From Bacillota bacterium (GTDB lineage Bacteria; Bacillota; Clostridia; Acetivibrionales; DTU013): a stretch of DNA of 64,000 nt. How positions within the stretch are numbered: position 1 is the first letter of the stretch; every line of letters starts with the position of its first letter. The notes beneath the pieces are model-generated. The model was not told the origin of the DNA and ran no database searches. It worked only from the letters and a program-made list of their open reading frames with translations. The DNA is taken from assembly GCA_023412915.1 (NCBI GenBank), contig JAEZRE010000016.1:1-64000 (forward strand). Reading direction: 5' to 3'. Positions 1 through 8,513 of the stretch are shown in pieces. A program made the position numbers and the translations under genes.

Positions 1-129
1 AGAGGAAATCCGCGCCTTCGGCGCTAAACATCCTCTTTGGATGTTTTAGAGGAAATCCGCGCCTTCGGCGCTAAACATCCTCTTTGGATGTTTTAGAGGA
101 AATCCGCGCCTTTGGCGCTAAACATCCTC
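1..129. repeat. Tandem 47-bp hairpin-containing repeat, about 2.7 copies
   Basis: The 47-bp unit starts at 1, 48 and 95; the third copy is cut short and runs into the last codons and stop of trmL. Each unit holds a GCGCC/GGCGC hairpin and, between units, an AAACATCC/GGATGTTT inverted repeat. A relative of this repeat with paired base changes lies at 8904-8991. There are no spacers, so it is not a CRISPR array. Its left limit is outside the window. Confidence 0.85.
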
Positions 130-612
130 CATTCTCATTTTTCCTTTGAGTTCCATATCCTTAAAGCCCCGCTGCCTTAAAACCTCGTAAAGTACGACCG
201 CAACCGAATTGGAAAGATTGAGCGAACGGATACCGGGAAGCATGGGTATCCTTATGCAGGTTTCCCTGTTTGCCTCAAGCAGTTCCTCGGGTAATCCTGC
301 AGTTTCCTTTCCGAATACCAAAAAGCAATTTTCCGGGTAGACAATATCGGTGTATGTATAGCCGGCTTTCGTAGATGCGAAGTAAAACGTGTGATCACCG
401 TAGTTTCCCGTCAACTCTTCGATTTTACCGCAGCGGCTGACCAATACTTTGTCCCAGTAATCAAGGCCTGCTCTTTTCAGGTATCTGTCCTCTATAGAGA
501 ATCCAAGCTCGCCCACAAGGTGAAGACCGGAGCCCGTTGCAGCGCAGGTACGCGCTATATTGCCTGTATTCTGCGGTATTTCAGGTTCGACTAAAGCTAT
601 ATGTACTGACAA
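118..612 (-). CDS. trmL: tRNA (cytidine(34)-2'-O)-methyltransferase TrmL
   Basis: SPOUT-family methyltransferase that 2'-O-methylates the wobble base of tRNA-Leu species, using SAM. The sequence shows the family signature PEIPQNTGNIARTCAATG near the N-terminus and the knotted SAM-site segment (FGKETAGLP, then RIPMLPGIRSLNLSNSVAV). Length of about 164 residues is normal. An upstream in-frame GTG at 621 is possible, but the Shine-Dalgarno GGAG overlaps it and lies 8 nt before a TTG at 612, which gives the usual family start (MSVHIALVEPEIP). The last four codons lie inside the tandem repeat, whose expansion may have reshaped the 3' end. It is divergent from the secreted-protein gene at 781. Confidence 0.92.
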   Translation of the reverse strand: MSVHIALVEPEIPQNTGNIARTCAATGSGLHLVGELGFSIEDRYLKRAGLDYWDKVLVSRCGKIEELTGNYGDHTFYFASTKAGYTYTDIVYPENCFLVFGKETAGLPEELLEANRETCIRIPMLPGIRSLNLSNSVAVVLYEVLRQRGFKDMELKGKMRMEDV

Positions 613-780
613 TGACTTCACTCCGTAAAAATTCTATTCTGAAGCATTTTTTTACAAGTTCTAATATACCACAAATAGAAGAAATTAAATATGAAAAAAA
701 CGATGCTTACGATATAAAAATCAATTCTTACGCAAAGAATAGACCCATGGAAATTTGTAAATATAAAGGAGCATAAAAAA

Positions 781-1257
781 ATGATCTATAGGAAGGCAAT
801 AGCCGGAATAGCACTGGCGGGAGCACTGGCGGTAACAGGGGCAGGCGCGGCATTCGCAATGCCCGGAGCAGAACAGCGGAATACACAGAACACTGAAATT
901 AATTTAAAAAGGCAAGAGGTTCACAGGCAATTTAAAAACGCCCTCGATAACCTGGTCAAGGACGGCACTCTCACCAAAGTACAGGAAGATGCAGTACTGA
1001 AAGCTATGGCAGCCAAACGGGAGGAATTTGAAAAGGCAAGGCAGGAAAAGGAAAAGCTGCAAAATGGGAAACCTGACAATGGCGCCCCAAAGCCGGCAAA
1101 GGGCAAAGACTTCAAACTCAGGCCTCAGGGGCACCCTCAAGGACATCATGGTTTCCTGCAGGACCTTGTCAAAGACGGTACGTTGACACAGGAGCAGGCC
1201 GACGCGGTAAGAAGGGCATTCAGAACCGCACGTGAAAGCGTAAGACAGAAGCAATGA
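781..1257 (+). CDS. Small secreted protein with two LVKDGTLT repeats
   Basis: I do not recognise a named family. The 158-residue product has a signal peptide (positive MIYRK, hydrophobic alanine-rich core, likely cleavage after AFA at residue 26). The mature part is highly charged and holds two copies of a short helical repeat, LVKDGTLTxxQxDAVxxA, at about residues 58-75 and 129-146, joined by a Lys/Glu-rich coiled-coil-like helix (75-95) and a Pro/Lys/His-rich linker. This kind of repeat is seen in uncharacterised secreted proteins of Firmicutes. The Shine-Dalgarno AAAGGAG lies a little far (about 9 nt) upstream. It stands alone, with an inverted repeat downstream. Confidence 0.75.
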   Translation: MIYRKAIAGIALAGALAVTGAGAAFAMPGAEQRNTQNTEINLKRQEVHRQFKNALDNLVKDGTLTKVQEDAVLKAMAAKREEFEKARQEKEKLQNGKPDNGAPKPAKGKDFKLRPQGHPQGHHGFLQDLVKDGTLTQEQADAVRRAFRTARESVRQKQ

Positions 1258-1286
1258 ATTTATATAATCAGAAATATTGGGTGAAG

Positions 1287-1331
1287 CGGTACAAGGTGGA
1301 AGCAGTACAAGGTTCATGACCCCTTGTACCG
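1287..1331. repeat. Inverted repeat downstream of the secreted-protein gene
   Basis: A perfect 10-bp inverted repeat, CGGTACAAGG at 1287-1296 and CCTTGTACCG at 1322-1331, with an extra partial copy (GTACAAGG at 1305) in the loop. There is no T-run, so it is a poor terminator. The GGACGGTACAAGG side resembles the GGGACGGTTC repeats at 6007 and 20890 and may belong to the same REP-like family. Confidence 0.6.
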
Positions 1332-1362
1332 TCCTCATGTCCTAATTATGTTCAATTTGTCT

Positions 1363-1391
1363 TTGCAGAATATCTAAAAGAGAATTATAAT
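1363..1391 (+). promoter_or_regulatory. Vegetative-type promoter of the sugar isomerase gene
   Basis: A -35-like TTGCAG at 1363-1368 and a perfect -10 TATAAT at 1386-1391 are separated by 17 bp. It lies about 50 bp before the start at 1443, which has the strong Shine-Dalgarno GGAGG. Confidence 0.6.
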
Positions 1392-1442
1392 ATAAAAGTT
1401 GAGATATAAATTTATTGATTTATTTATTGGAGGTCAAAAGCT

Positions 1443-2924
1443 ATGAAAAACATCCCTCAAGTAAAATTGGGCATAATTTCGGTCAGCCGTAACTGTTTCC
1501 CGATATCACTATCCGAAACCAGGCGTCATGCAGTAGCAGAAGCATGCGGGAAACTTGGGATCGATATCTATGATTGCCCGGTTACCGTAGAAAACGAAAT
1601 CGACGCAGTGAAATCGGTCGAAGACGTAATCGGCAAAGGCATCAATTCTCTCGTGGTTTTCCTGGGCAATTTCGGTCCCGAAACACCGGAAACCCTGATC
1701 GCAAAGATGTTCAACGGCCCGGTCATGTATGTGGCGGCAGCCGAAGACTCCGGCGATACGCTCATCAATGGCCGCGGCGATGCTTACTGCGGAATGCTGA
1801 ACTGCTCATACAACCTGGGACTCAGGAATATCAAGGCATTCATACCCGAATATCCCGTAGGTGATCCAGCCGACCTTGCAAAGATGATAGGCGAATTCGT
1901 GCCTGTCGCCCGCACGCTCATAGGCGTTTCAAACCTGAAAATCATTACCTTCGGGCCTCGCCCGGAAGACTTCCTTGCATGCAATGCGCCTATTAAGCAG
2001 CTGTATAATCTCGGAGTCGAAATACAGGAAAACTCAGAGCTCGATCTGCTCGTCGCCTTCAACAAGCACAAGGATGACAAGAGGATCCCCGAGGTCGTAG
2101 CCGATATGGAACGCGAGCTTGGCTCGGGAAACAAGATGCCCGGTATCCTCCCGCGTCTTGCCCAGTATGAGCTGACTCTTCTTGACATAATGGAAGAGGC
2201 AAAGGGCGCCCGTAAATACGTTGTTTTCGCAAACAAATGCTGGCCCGCATTCCAGACGGAATTCGGATTCGTTCCCTGCTATGTAAATTCGCGCCTGGTC
2301 GCAAAAGGTATTCCGGTATCCTGCGAAGTCGATATTTACGGTGCTCTTTCCGAATATATCGGCACCTGCGCAAGCGAAGCACCTGTTACTCTGCTCGACA
2401 TCAACAACTCGGTACCGTCGGACATGTACAAGGCAGAGATCGCAGGCAAATTCGACTATAGCCTTAACGAAACCTTCATGGGCTTCCACTGCGGAAATAC
2501 TCCCATATGCCACCTCAGGAATCCAGAGATGAAATACCAGCTCATCATGAAAAGGGCGCTCGAACCTAATACTGAACCTGATATAACGCGCGGTACACTC
2601 GAAGGCGATATAAAAGCCGGACAGATCACCTTCTACCGCCTGCAGGGAACCGCGGAAGGCGGACTCAAGGCATATATAGCGCAGGGCGAGATCCTGCCCG
2701 TTGCGACCCGGTCCTTCGGAGGCATCGGCATATTCGCGATAAAGGAAATGGGGAGATTCTACCGCCACGTACTGGTCGCAGACCACTACCCGCATCACGG
2801 CGCAGTTGCGTTCGGACATGTCGGTAAAATACTTTTCGACATCTTAACGATGCTCGATGTGCCGGTAATTTCGTACAACCAGCCGAAGTCGCTGCCATAC
2901 CGCACCGAGAACCCGTTCTGCTAA
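1443..2924 (+). CDS. L-fucose/L-arabinose isomerase-family protein
   Basis: A 493-residue protein related to the FucI/AraA isomerase superfamily, which interconverts aldoses and ketoses with a divalent metal in the cytoplasm. The N-terminal half carries the Rossmann-like segment (VKLGIISVSRNCFP, then VVFLGNFGPETPE). The C-terminal half holds metal-site-type segments (CEVDIYGALSEYI, LNETFMGFHCGN, and HYPHHGAVAFGHVG near the end). The substrate cannot be told from sequence; members are often annotated simply as fucose isomerase family. It is a single-gene unit with its own promoter and a strong terminator, with no sugar kinase or aldolase beside it. Confidence 0.85.
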   Translation: MKNIPQVKLGIISVSRNCFPISLSETRRHAVAEACGKLGIDIYDCPVTVENEIDAVKSVEDVIGKGINSLVVFLGNFGPETPETLIAKMFNGPVMYVAAAEDSGDTLINGRGDAYCGMLNCSYNLGLRNIKAFIPEYPVGDPADLAKMIGEFVPVARTLIGVSNLKIITFGPRPEDFLACNAPIKQLYNLGVEIQENSELDLLVAFNKHKDDKRIPEVVADMERELGSGNKMPGILPRLAQYELTLLDIMEEAKGARKYVVFANKCWPAFQTEFGFVPCYVNSRLVAKGIPVSCEVDIYGALSEYIGTCASEAPVTLLDINNSVPSDMYKAEIAGKFDYSLNETFMGFHCGNTPICHLRNPEMKYQLIMKRALEPNTEPDITRGTLEGDIKAGQITFYRLQGTAEGGLKAYIAQGEILPVATRSFGGIGIFAIKEMGRFYRHVLVADHYPHHGAVAFGHVGKILFDILTMLDVPVISYNQPKSLPYRTENPFC

Positions 2925-2950
2925 GAATGGATGTAAATTAGTATCATAAA

Positions 2951-2984
2951 GGCAGATGAAGAAAACTTCATCTGCCTTTATTTT
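2951..2984. terminator. Bidirectional Rho-independent terminator
   Basis: An 11-bp perfect stem, GGCAGATGAAG / CTTCATCTGCC, with an AAAA loop, is followed by TTTATTTT on the + strand. It separates the convergent isomerase (ending 2924) and HD-GYP (ending 3009) genes. The minus side lacks an equally clear T-run. Confidence 0.85.
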
Positions 2985-3008
2985 ACAATTGCGCCGGTGC
3001 AGCGTTAA

Positions 3009-4055
3009 TCAAACCTCTCCCTCGTCGATCGCACTTATAAGCTCCATAACTACAGTCGCATCGAGCTTGCCCCTGTTCATGTCGCCCAGGATGATTTCCT
3101 TGACCTGGTCTGTCGGCATCTTATCCCGGTACGGTCGGTCCGAAGTCAGCGCATCGTATATGTCAGCGACTGCGATTATCCTGGAATCAATTGAAAGCTG
3201 TTCTCCAGAAAGTCCGTCCGGATAGCCGGTCCCGTCTATTTTCTCATGGTGGTGGCGGATCGGGTCAAGGCACATGGACAGGCTGTTCAGCGGCCTGCAG
3301 ATAGTTTCGCCTATAACGGTATGCCTCTTTATTGCTTCGAATTCTTCATCATCAAGTTTGCCGGGCTTATTCAAAATGAATTCTGGCACTCCTACCTTTC
3401 CGATATCATGTATGAGGCCTGACATTTCAAGAAGTCTCAGCTTATCTTCGGGAAGCCCCAGCCGTTCTCCCAGCAGACGGCTGATATTGCCTACCCTGCG
3501 CGTATGTCCATCCGTATATTTGTCCTTCGCTTCTATTACATTTGCAAGGGTTATTACAAGGTTTCTAGCATTGTCCGCTTCCTGTTGGTAGTCGGTCTTA
3601 AGCAGCCCGTAAAGCCGCTCCGTCTCATCTTTCGATTCCTTGAGTTCCTCGTACCGCTTCCTGAGATCGTCGGACAACTCCTTCTTTTCGATTCCGTTGG
3701 ATACTATTTTTATCAATTCATTGTTATCCCACGGTTTCTCCAGATAGTAGTAAAGACCGACTTCGTTTATGCTCCTGATCGCGTTCTCTTTATCGGCATA
3801 ACCGGTCAGCAATATGGTTATCGTATTCGGACTTATTGTTGCCGCTTTTTTAAGGAACTCTATACCGTTCATTCCGGGCATCATAAAATCGGTAATTATA
3901 AGATCAACGTGCTTTGAGGCAAGAACATCGGAATCGAGGGCTTGCTGCGGATCATTAAAAGCCTTTACATCAAATTTGAGAACCATTTTGAGTAAGGCGG
4001 AAAGAGTAGTTGTTATCATTTGTTCATCATCTACAACAAAAATAGTTTTGGACAA
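3009..4055 (-). CDS. Response regulator with HD-GYP domain (cyclic-di-GMP phosphodiesterase)
   Basis: A 348-residue two-domain protein. Residues 1-120 are a CheY-like receiver (acidic pocket D9/D10, phospho-acceptor D56 in DLIITDFMMPG, conserved Lys in YYYLEKPWD). Residues 122-165 look like a coiled-coil linker. Residues 165-345 are an HD-GYP domain with HDIGK (HD at 216-217) and the full HHHEKIDGTGYP signature (268-279), so it is predicted to hydrolyse cyclic di-GMP under phosphorylation control. The start is a TTG with Shine-Dalgarno GAGGGGG 6 nt upstream. It is divergent from the sensor kinase at 4228 and probably its partner. Confidence 0.93.
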   Translation of the reverse strand: MSKTIFVVDDEQMITTTLSALLKMVLKFDVKAFNDPQQALDSDVLASKHVDLIITDFMMPGMNGIEFLKKAATISPNTITILLTGYADKENAIRSINEVGLYYYLEKPWDNNELIKIVSNGIEKKELSDDLRKRYEELKESKDETERLYGLLKTDYQQEADNARNLVITLANVIEAKDKYTDGHTRRVGNISRLLGERLGLPEDKLRLLEMSGLIHDIGKVGVPEFILNKPGKLDDEEFEAIKRHTVIGETICRPLNSLSMCLDPIRHHHEKIDGTGYPDGLSGEQLSIDSRIIAVADIYDALTSDRPYRDKMPTDQVKEIILGDMNRGKLDATVVMELISAIDEGEV

Positions 4056-4209
4056 AGTTATCCCCCTCTGATGTTTTCTCTGATGTATTTACAAGTTTTT
4101 ACCATTACTATTACTAATAAATCCATATGGTAATTTTACCACAGCTTGTCGTAAAAACAAGAATAAAGTCATAAAAACAAAAATGCTGTAAACGACGACG
4201 AGAAAATGA

Positions 4210-4215
4210 TATAAT
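4210..4215 (+). promoter_or_regulatory. -10 element upstream of the sensor kinase
   Basis: A TATAAT at 4210-4215 with only a weak -35 (TGTAAA at about 4187). If used, transcription would begin near 4222, almost at the annotated ATG (4228). This raises the chance that translation starts further in, behind the GGGGGTGAGG at 4236-4245. Confidence 0.4.
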
Positions 4216-4227
4216 ACCAGGCAGGAA

Positions 4228-5988
4228 ATGACATTGGGGGTGAGGCATCTGGAAAATCCGGACTATGCTAAAAACCGCAGAACTTTAAAAAACCGCATCA
4301 GAAGGGTCATATTCCTTTGCGTTCTCGTGACCATCACATTATTCTGCGCGCTGGTTCTCATCGCAGGGGTCAATTTTTTCAAGTATGACTCGTCTTTTCT
4401 GACTGACTACTTCAGTTCGTATGTCGCACAAAGTATGGGCTCGGATTATTTCCTGGAGCAGATGGGAATCGGCAGCCTGAGGGAGCTGGAGCCGGATTCC
4501 GAACGTTTCAAGGCGTGGCTCGACAATATTAAGAACAGCGGCGATTCCGGCAAGGTAATACTGATGAGGTCCGATGCCGGAAATATGCCTGCAAAAGCCA
4601 TCCTTCCACCCCCCGACAAGTTAACTGAAGCGCCGGGCCTTCCGCATCACCCGATCGGACCCGATGCCATGCTCATTAACGCACGCGACATTTTCAATGT
4701 AACCGTGTTAGCCTATGACAAGGTCATTTATAAGGACGAATCGCCCGATGGCAAAAACACCATAGGCTATCTTGACAATATTGCCGAGAAAAACCTGGAG
4801 CAGACGGTTTTCAGGCATCTGCTCAATTATTTCAGTTCCCGGTCAGGCACCACCATTGTCGATAAAGACGGGACTGCAATAGCAACGGTCACCGTCAGAG
4901 TCAACAATGGATATCTGATGGCCGTGGGCTTGCTATTCGTTGTCACGGTTATACTGTCGGGATTGCTTGCAATGATCACAGGCCTTTTGATATCAAAACT
5001 TCTTACGATCCCTGTGACCGTGCCTCTGAAACAGTTGAATGACAAAATAAGCGAAATAGCATCCGTCAGCGGAGAGAGCGCAATGACCTCGCATATAGCC
5101 ATAAAAAAGCCCCTGCGTGAAATAAGCATGCTGGCTGATTCGACGAATTCCATAATGGAAAAAATGAAAGATTACAACGAACTGCTTATGGCCCAGAATG
5201 AAGAACTCGAGGCCCAGAACGAAGAGCTCGCCAGTTCGAAAAGGAAAGTGGAAGAAGCGCAGAACATGCTGATTCAGACTGAAAACATGGCGTCCATCGG
5301 GCAGCTTACCGCTGCGATAACACATGAAATAAATACGCCGCTCGGCGCCATCAGCAGCAACGCTCAGCTCTGCAGCATGCTCATCACACAGGTGCTCGAA
5401 CACGGGTCGGTCAGCGGAGACAGCGCGCTGATGGAACTACTCAAACAGCTTCAGGACTCGAACAACGTCAGTATCATGGCCTGTAACCGCGTAAATCAGA
5501 TAATCCGCAGCCTGAAGAATTTCTCAAAGGTAGACGAAGCGGAATTCCAGGAAGCCGATATAAACGAAGGCATGAAGAGCGTACTTGTACTTACTTCGAA
5601 CCTTTGGAAAAGGAAGATAGTAATGCATGAAGATTACGGAAACATTCCAAGGATCAAATGTTTTCCCGGAATGCTCAACCAGGTCTTTATGAACCTTATT
5701 GTCAACGCTGTCCAGGCGGTCAGCGACGACGGGAACATTTGGATAAAAACGTGGAATGATGAAGAGACCGTCTACGCCAGCGTTAAAGACGACGGCTGCG
5801 GCATTAGAGAGGAAAACCTCATCAGGGTCTTCGACAACGGTTTCACCACAAAGGGAAAGAGTCTGGGAATGGGACTCGGGCTCGCCATAAGCAGGAGCAT
5901 AATTGAAAAGCACAACGGAAGCATAGCCGTCGTGAGCAGACCCGGAGAAGGCGCCGAATTTACCGTAAGCATTCCATTGAGAGATTGA
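4228..5988 (+). CDS. Membrane sensor histidine kinase
   Basis: A 586-residue kinase. TM1 is at about 28-48, an extracytoplasmic sensor region of about 180 residues follows, and TM2 is at about 230-256 with a HAMP-like stretch after it. Residues 310-350 form a coiled coil (repeated QNEELEAQNEEL). The dimerisation domain holds the phospho-acceptor H366 in THEINTPLGA. The ATPase domain has the N box (NLIVNAVQAV), G1 (DDGCGI) and G2 (GMGLGLAI). It resembles kinases whose ATPase domain follows an internal coiled coil, as in NtrB/KinB-type proteins. The adjacent divergent HD-GYP regulator is its likely target. The exact start is uncertain (see the -10 element). Confidence 0.9.
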   Translation: MTLGVRHLENPDYAKNRRTLKNRIRRVIFLCVLVTITLFCALVLIAGVNFFKYDSSFLTDYFSSYVAQSMGSDYFLEQMGIGSLRELEPDSERFKAWLDNIKNSGDSGKVILMRSDAGNMPAKAILPPPDKLTEAPGLPHHPIGPDAMLINARDIFNVTVLAYDKVIYKDESPDGKNTIGYLDNIAEKNLEQTVFRHLLNYFSSRSGTTIVDKDGTAIATVTVRVNNGYLMAVGLLFVVTVILSGLLAMITGLLISKLLTIPVTVPLKQLNDKISEIASVSGESAMTSHIAIKKPLREISMLADSTNSIMEKMKDYNELLMAQNEELEAQNEELASSKRKVEEAQNMLIQTENMASIGQLTAAITHEINTPLGAISSNAQLCSMLITQVLEHGSVSGDSALMELLKQLQDSNNVSIMACNRVNQIIRSLKNFSKVDEAEFQEADINEGMKSVLVLTSNLWKRKIVMHEDYGNIPRIKCFPGMLNQVFMNLIVNAVQAVSDDGNIWIKTWNDEETVYASVKDDGCGIREENLIRVFDNGFTTKGKSLGMGLGLAISRSIIEKHNGSIAVVSRPGEGAEFTVSIPLRD

Positions 5989-6033
5989 AACGCAGGGACG
6001 AAACGTGAAACGCAGGGACGGTTCTTTTGTTCC
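5987..6033 (+). repeat. GGGACGGTTCTTTTGTT repeat, two partial copies
   Basis: GAAACGCAGGGACG occurs at 5987-6000 and again at 6007-6020; the second copy continues as GGTTCTTTTGTTCC. The first copy starts inside the stop codon of the kinase. The same element recurs at 20890-21075. Confidence 0.75.
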
Positions 6034-6094
6034 ATATTGCGGGCAAAATGTGCGGCATACGGGAAATGAAGCCCTTTTCCCGGTTCACTGTGAA

Positions 6095-6119
6095 AGAGGG
6101 ACAAAGTCCATGTCCCTCT
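6095..6119. terminator. Possible terminator hairpin after the GH8 gene
   Basis: A perfect 9-bp stem, AGAGGGACA at 6095-6103 and TGTCCCTCT at 6111-6119, lies 50 bp past the GH8 stop. On the minus strand it is followed only by TTTC, so termination would be weak. It could equally be a palindromic repeat of the GGGAC family. Confidence 0.4.
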
Positions 6120-6168
6120 GTATCACCCAAGACATACCATGTCTCACGTGCCCCACTCTTTAAAAATC

Positions 6169-7302
6169 TTACCAGATTCTGTAGTTACCGCTCAACGCAA
6201 GCATTGCAAACAAGTACAGGCAATTGTCATAATAACGCCTTACTCCTGTGCGGACAGGTGTATTCCAAAACAGCTCGACACATTTTACGGCGTTTTCGCC
6301 TTCTCCGGCGAGAGACGCCTGCGCGTTGGTCGCGATAAGTCCGACCGGGTGCAGCGCTTTTTCTTCCTGTGGAGTTCCGTCAATGTCATACATCCTGTAA
6401 TCGGCGTTCGGTCCCATCTGGGCGAAAAACGCCTGTATCCTGCCGGCTTCAAGTTTCTTCCATTCATCATTTCCAAACCATGACGAATCGAGTCCGATAT
6501 TCGCCGCTACTCTGTAAGCGTCGCTGTAAAAGCGGAAATGTCCGTAATTCCAGCTTGCCTTGTGCGGCTTTCCGTCATAATCCGAATATTCGGGAGCAAG
6601 CCCGGTAACCGGATGGCATGCCGTTTTTAGATACTCCCTGCTGGCGGTGGCAGCCTCCTGCCAGAAAGCTTTGTCCTGGGTATCCCCCCATATCGAAAAT
6701 AGTTCATAAAAGTGCGGAAGATGATATGAAGGGTCCGTCCATGGAGTCTCGGGCACAAACCTGATCAATTTGTTCGAGGGCTCCCACATAGGATCGCCTT
6801 CGCCTTCCTCGCCCTTGTGCACGCATTCGTGCAGTATTTTCAAGGCTTGCCTGCCGTAATCATAGGGTTCCGGTCCATCCCCCCAGCGGTGCGAGGCGAA
6901 CAGCAGTGCCAAGGCAAAATATTCTTCTCCGTCGGGGGCAGGTCCCTGTGATCTTCTGGTACCGTCCGTGTTGCACGACCATGCAAAATAGTACTTGTAT
7001 TTCCCTTCCTGATGCTGCATATACCTGTAAGCCCAGTTCCAAATGCAGTCGAATTCGTGCTTTTTATCCAATTGTACGCACATCATCATCCCGTATGACA
7101 TACCCTCGGTTCTAACGTCGTTGTTTCCGGTATCGAGAAGGTACCCCGTATCATCGCCCGCCGTGTAATATATCCTGGTGTCTTCATCGCCGTAAAACAA
7201 TTTCTGCCAGGTGTCCCTCACCCTTTTATCAATTTCTTCATCCGGGTATCCGTATTCTTTGAAAACGTTGCGGTACTTACCGGTATAAAATGCCCCCTCC
7301 AT
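6169..7302 (-). CDS. GH8 reducing-end xylose-releasing exo-oligoxylanase
   Basis: A 377-residue glycoside hydrolase family 8 protein matching the Rex type, which removes xylose from the reducing end of short xylo-oligosaccharides (EC 3.2.1.156). It has no signal peptide, as expected for an intracellular enzyme. The probable catalytic acid is E66 in DVRTEGMSYGMMM. Other family segments are SCNTDGTRRSQGPAPDGEEY and the later YSDAYRVAANIG. The start has Shine-Dalgarno AAGGAG. Together with the GH43 gene at 43968 it suggests use of imported xylo-oligosaccharides, although the two are 37 kb apart and no transporter is adjacent. Confidence 0.92.
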   Translation of the reverse strand: MEGAFYTGKYRNVFKEYGYPDEEIDKRVRDTWQKLFYGDEDTRIYYTAGDDTGYLLDTGNNDVRTEGMSYGMMMCVQLDKKHEFDCIWNWAYRYMQHQEGKYKYYFAWSCNTDGTRRSQGPAPDGEEYFALALLFASHRWGDGPEPYDYGRQALKILHECVHKGEEGEGDPMWEPSNKLIRFVPETPWTDPSYHLPHFYELFSIWGDTQDKAFWQEAATASREYLKTACHPVTGLAPEYSDYDGKPHKASWNYGHFRFYSDAYRVAANIGLDSSWFGNDEWKKLEAGRIQAFFAQMGPNADYRMYDIDGTPQEEKALHPVGLIATNAQASLAGEGENAVKCVELFWNTPVRTGVRRYYDNCLYLFAMLALSGNYRIW

Positions 7303-7384
7303 TGTTTACGCTCCTTTACGATAAAGTGTATTACAACAAAAAAAGCCCCTGGAAATCCATGAGCTTCTTTTTAAATACCATATA

Positions 7385-7849
7385 TCAAGCTTCTGTAGAA
7401 ATATCGAGATCGATTTTTTCAGTATCGTTGAATTCCAACGGTATGCAGACCGTTTTCATTTTATTGGTCGTGATCTGCATATTTTCGCCTACCAGCAGGG
7501 ACGGCGGGGTAATATCTATGTTTATTCCCCTATTGTAAAGTATAGTTGCCGCATTACCCATTATCATATTTGCCAATTCGGATAATGCACTCTTTGACAT
7601 TTCATCGAATTCGGTCACCGGCATACCCATCATCATAATGGAAGCTATCTTTAGAGCGAATGACCTACCTATCGAAAACACAGCCTGGCCGCGCATTTTG
7701 CCGGTCAAACCGACCATAATCAGGATGTCTTCACTTTGGTACGGGGAATTTTTAAGGTAAACCTTGCCGAGTTTTGCATCAAATTGCGTTATCTGTTTCA
7801 AAACGGTCTGACTTGCTTCAATGAATGGATTGATATATTCAATGTTCAT
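7385..7849 (-). CDS. cheX: CheX-like chemotaxis phosphatase
   Basis: A 154-residue CheC/CheX/FliY-type phosphatase, which would dephosphorylate CheY-P. The catalytic ExxN pattern is seen in the helix KSALSELANMIMGNA (Glu and Asn). The flanking sheet segments (KMRGQAVFSIG, INIDITPPSLLVG) fit the CheX fold. No other chemotaxis or flagellar gene is in the window. Orphan CheX proteins in Clostridia may act on other response regulators, such as the HD-GYP protein 3 kb away; that link is inference only. Confidence 0.82.
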   Translation of the reverse strand: MNIEYINPFIEASQTVLKQITQFDAKLGKVYLKNSPYQSEDILIMVGLTGKMRGQAVFSIGRSFALKIASIMMMGMPVTEFDEMSKSALSELANMIMGNAATILYNRGINIDITPPSLLVGENMQITTNKMKTVCIPLEFNDTEKIDLDISTEA

Positions 7850-7929
7850 TTGCGGAACCCACCTTTACCTAATATGTATAAGCGACGATATATTACTACT
7901 TTCTACATTATCGGAAAAAATCCTTCTTT

Positions 7930-8502
7930 TCAAGAGTGTTTTTGCAACAATCCGTTATGTTCCAATATTATTCTGAAAGCTTTAGTAGTAATCGGGGCTC
8001 CTTTTACGACATCGTCCTGATAATCCATTTTGCCCGGGTCTCCTATTCCGACGATAAATAAACCGGGGCGGGATCTCAGTATGCTCAAGGTATCTCCGCA
8101 TATCTTGTCGCTATACGTATTGTCGCCGAATTTATCCACAGCGTGCCTTATGATTTCACCGGTTTTGGTAACCGAATAGTCGATTTTAAGCCCGTTGCAA
8201 TCCTTCCCATTCGACGAAACAGCCACAATGCCCAATACATCCAGCCTTCGGCAGTTCAGCAGGTAATCCATCGCCCTTTCCCCGGCGCCTTTTCCCTTGG
8301 CCCCTCTGTCGTCTACCATTACAACCACGGGATCATTTTTTGCTTCCAATATCCTCTTTTCTATCTCTTCTCCGGATAGAAAGGTAGGATTACCGGCCGA
8401 TGAAGATATGCAGCGTCCTCCGATATTAACCGTCGCTTTTTCGACCGCTTCCTTCGCTATCCTGTCCCCGTCGGTTATCAGTATTACCTTTCGCTTATCC
8501 AT
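7930..8502 (-). CDS. spoVAEA: Stage V sporulation protein AE, SpoVAEA type
   Basis: A 190-residue soluble protein of the SpoVAE (PF14097-type) family, encoded by the spoVA operon, whose products move dipicolinic acid and its calcium chelate into the forming spore and out at germination. It starts VILITDGDRIAKEAVEKA, has the VVVMVDDRGAKGKGAGE segment, and ends with the GLFIVGIGDPGKMDYQDD region typical of the family. It lies 11 bp after spoVAEB with Shine-Dalgarno GGAG, as the last gene of the operon. Confidence 0.88.
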   Translation of the reverse strand: MDKRKVILITDGDRIAKEAVEKATVNIGGRCISSSAGNPTFLSGEEIEKRILEAKNDPVVVMVDDRGAKGKGAGERAMDYLLNCRRLDVLGIVAVSSNGKDCNGLKIDYSVTKTGEIIRHAVDKFGDNTYSDKICGDTLSILRSRPGLFIVGIGDPGKMDYQDDVVKGAPITTKAFRIILEHNGLLQKHS

Positions 8503-8513
8503 ACAAATCTCCG

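Noticed and set aside
1..129. CRISPR array at the left edge
   Set aside because: The units are directly adjacent with no unique spacers and no cas gene is present.
2034..2819. A 261-codon minus-strand open frame inside the isomerase gene
   Set aside because: Fully embedded antisense frame; the isomerase frame carries the conserved motifs.
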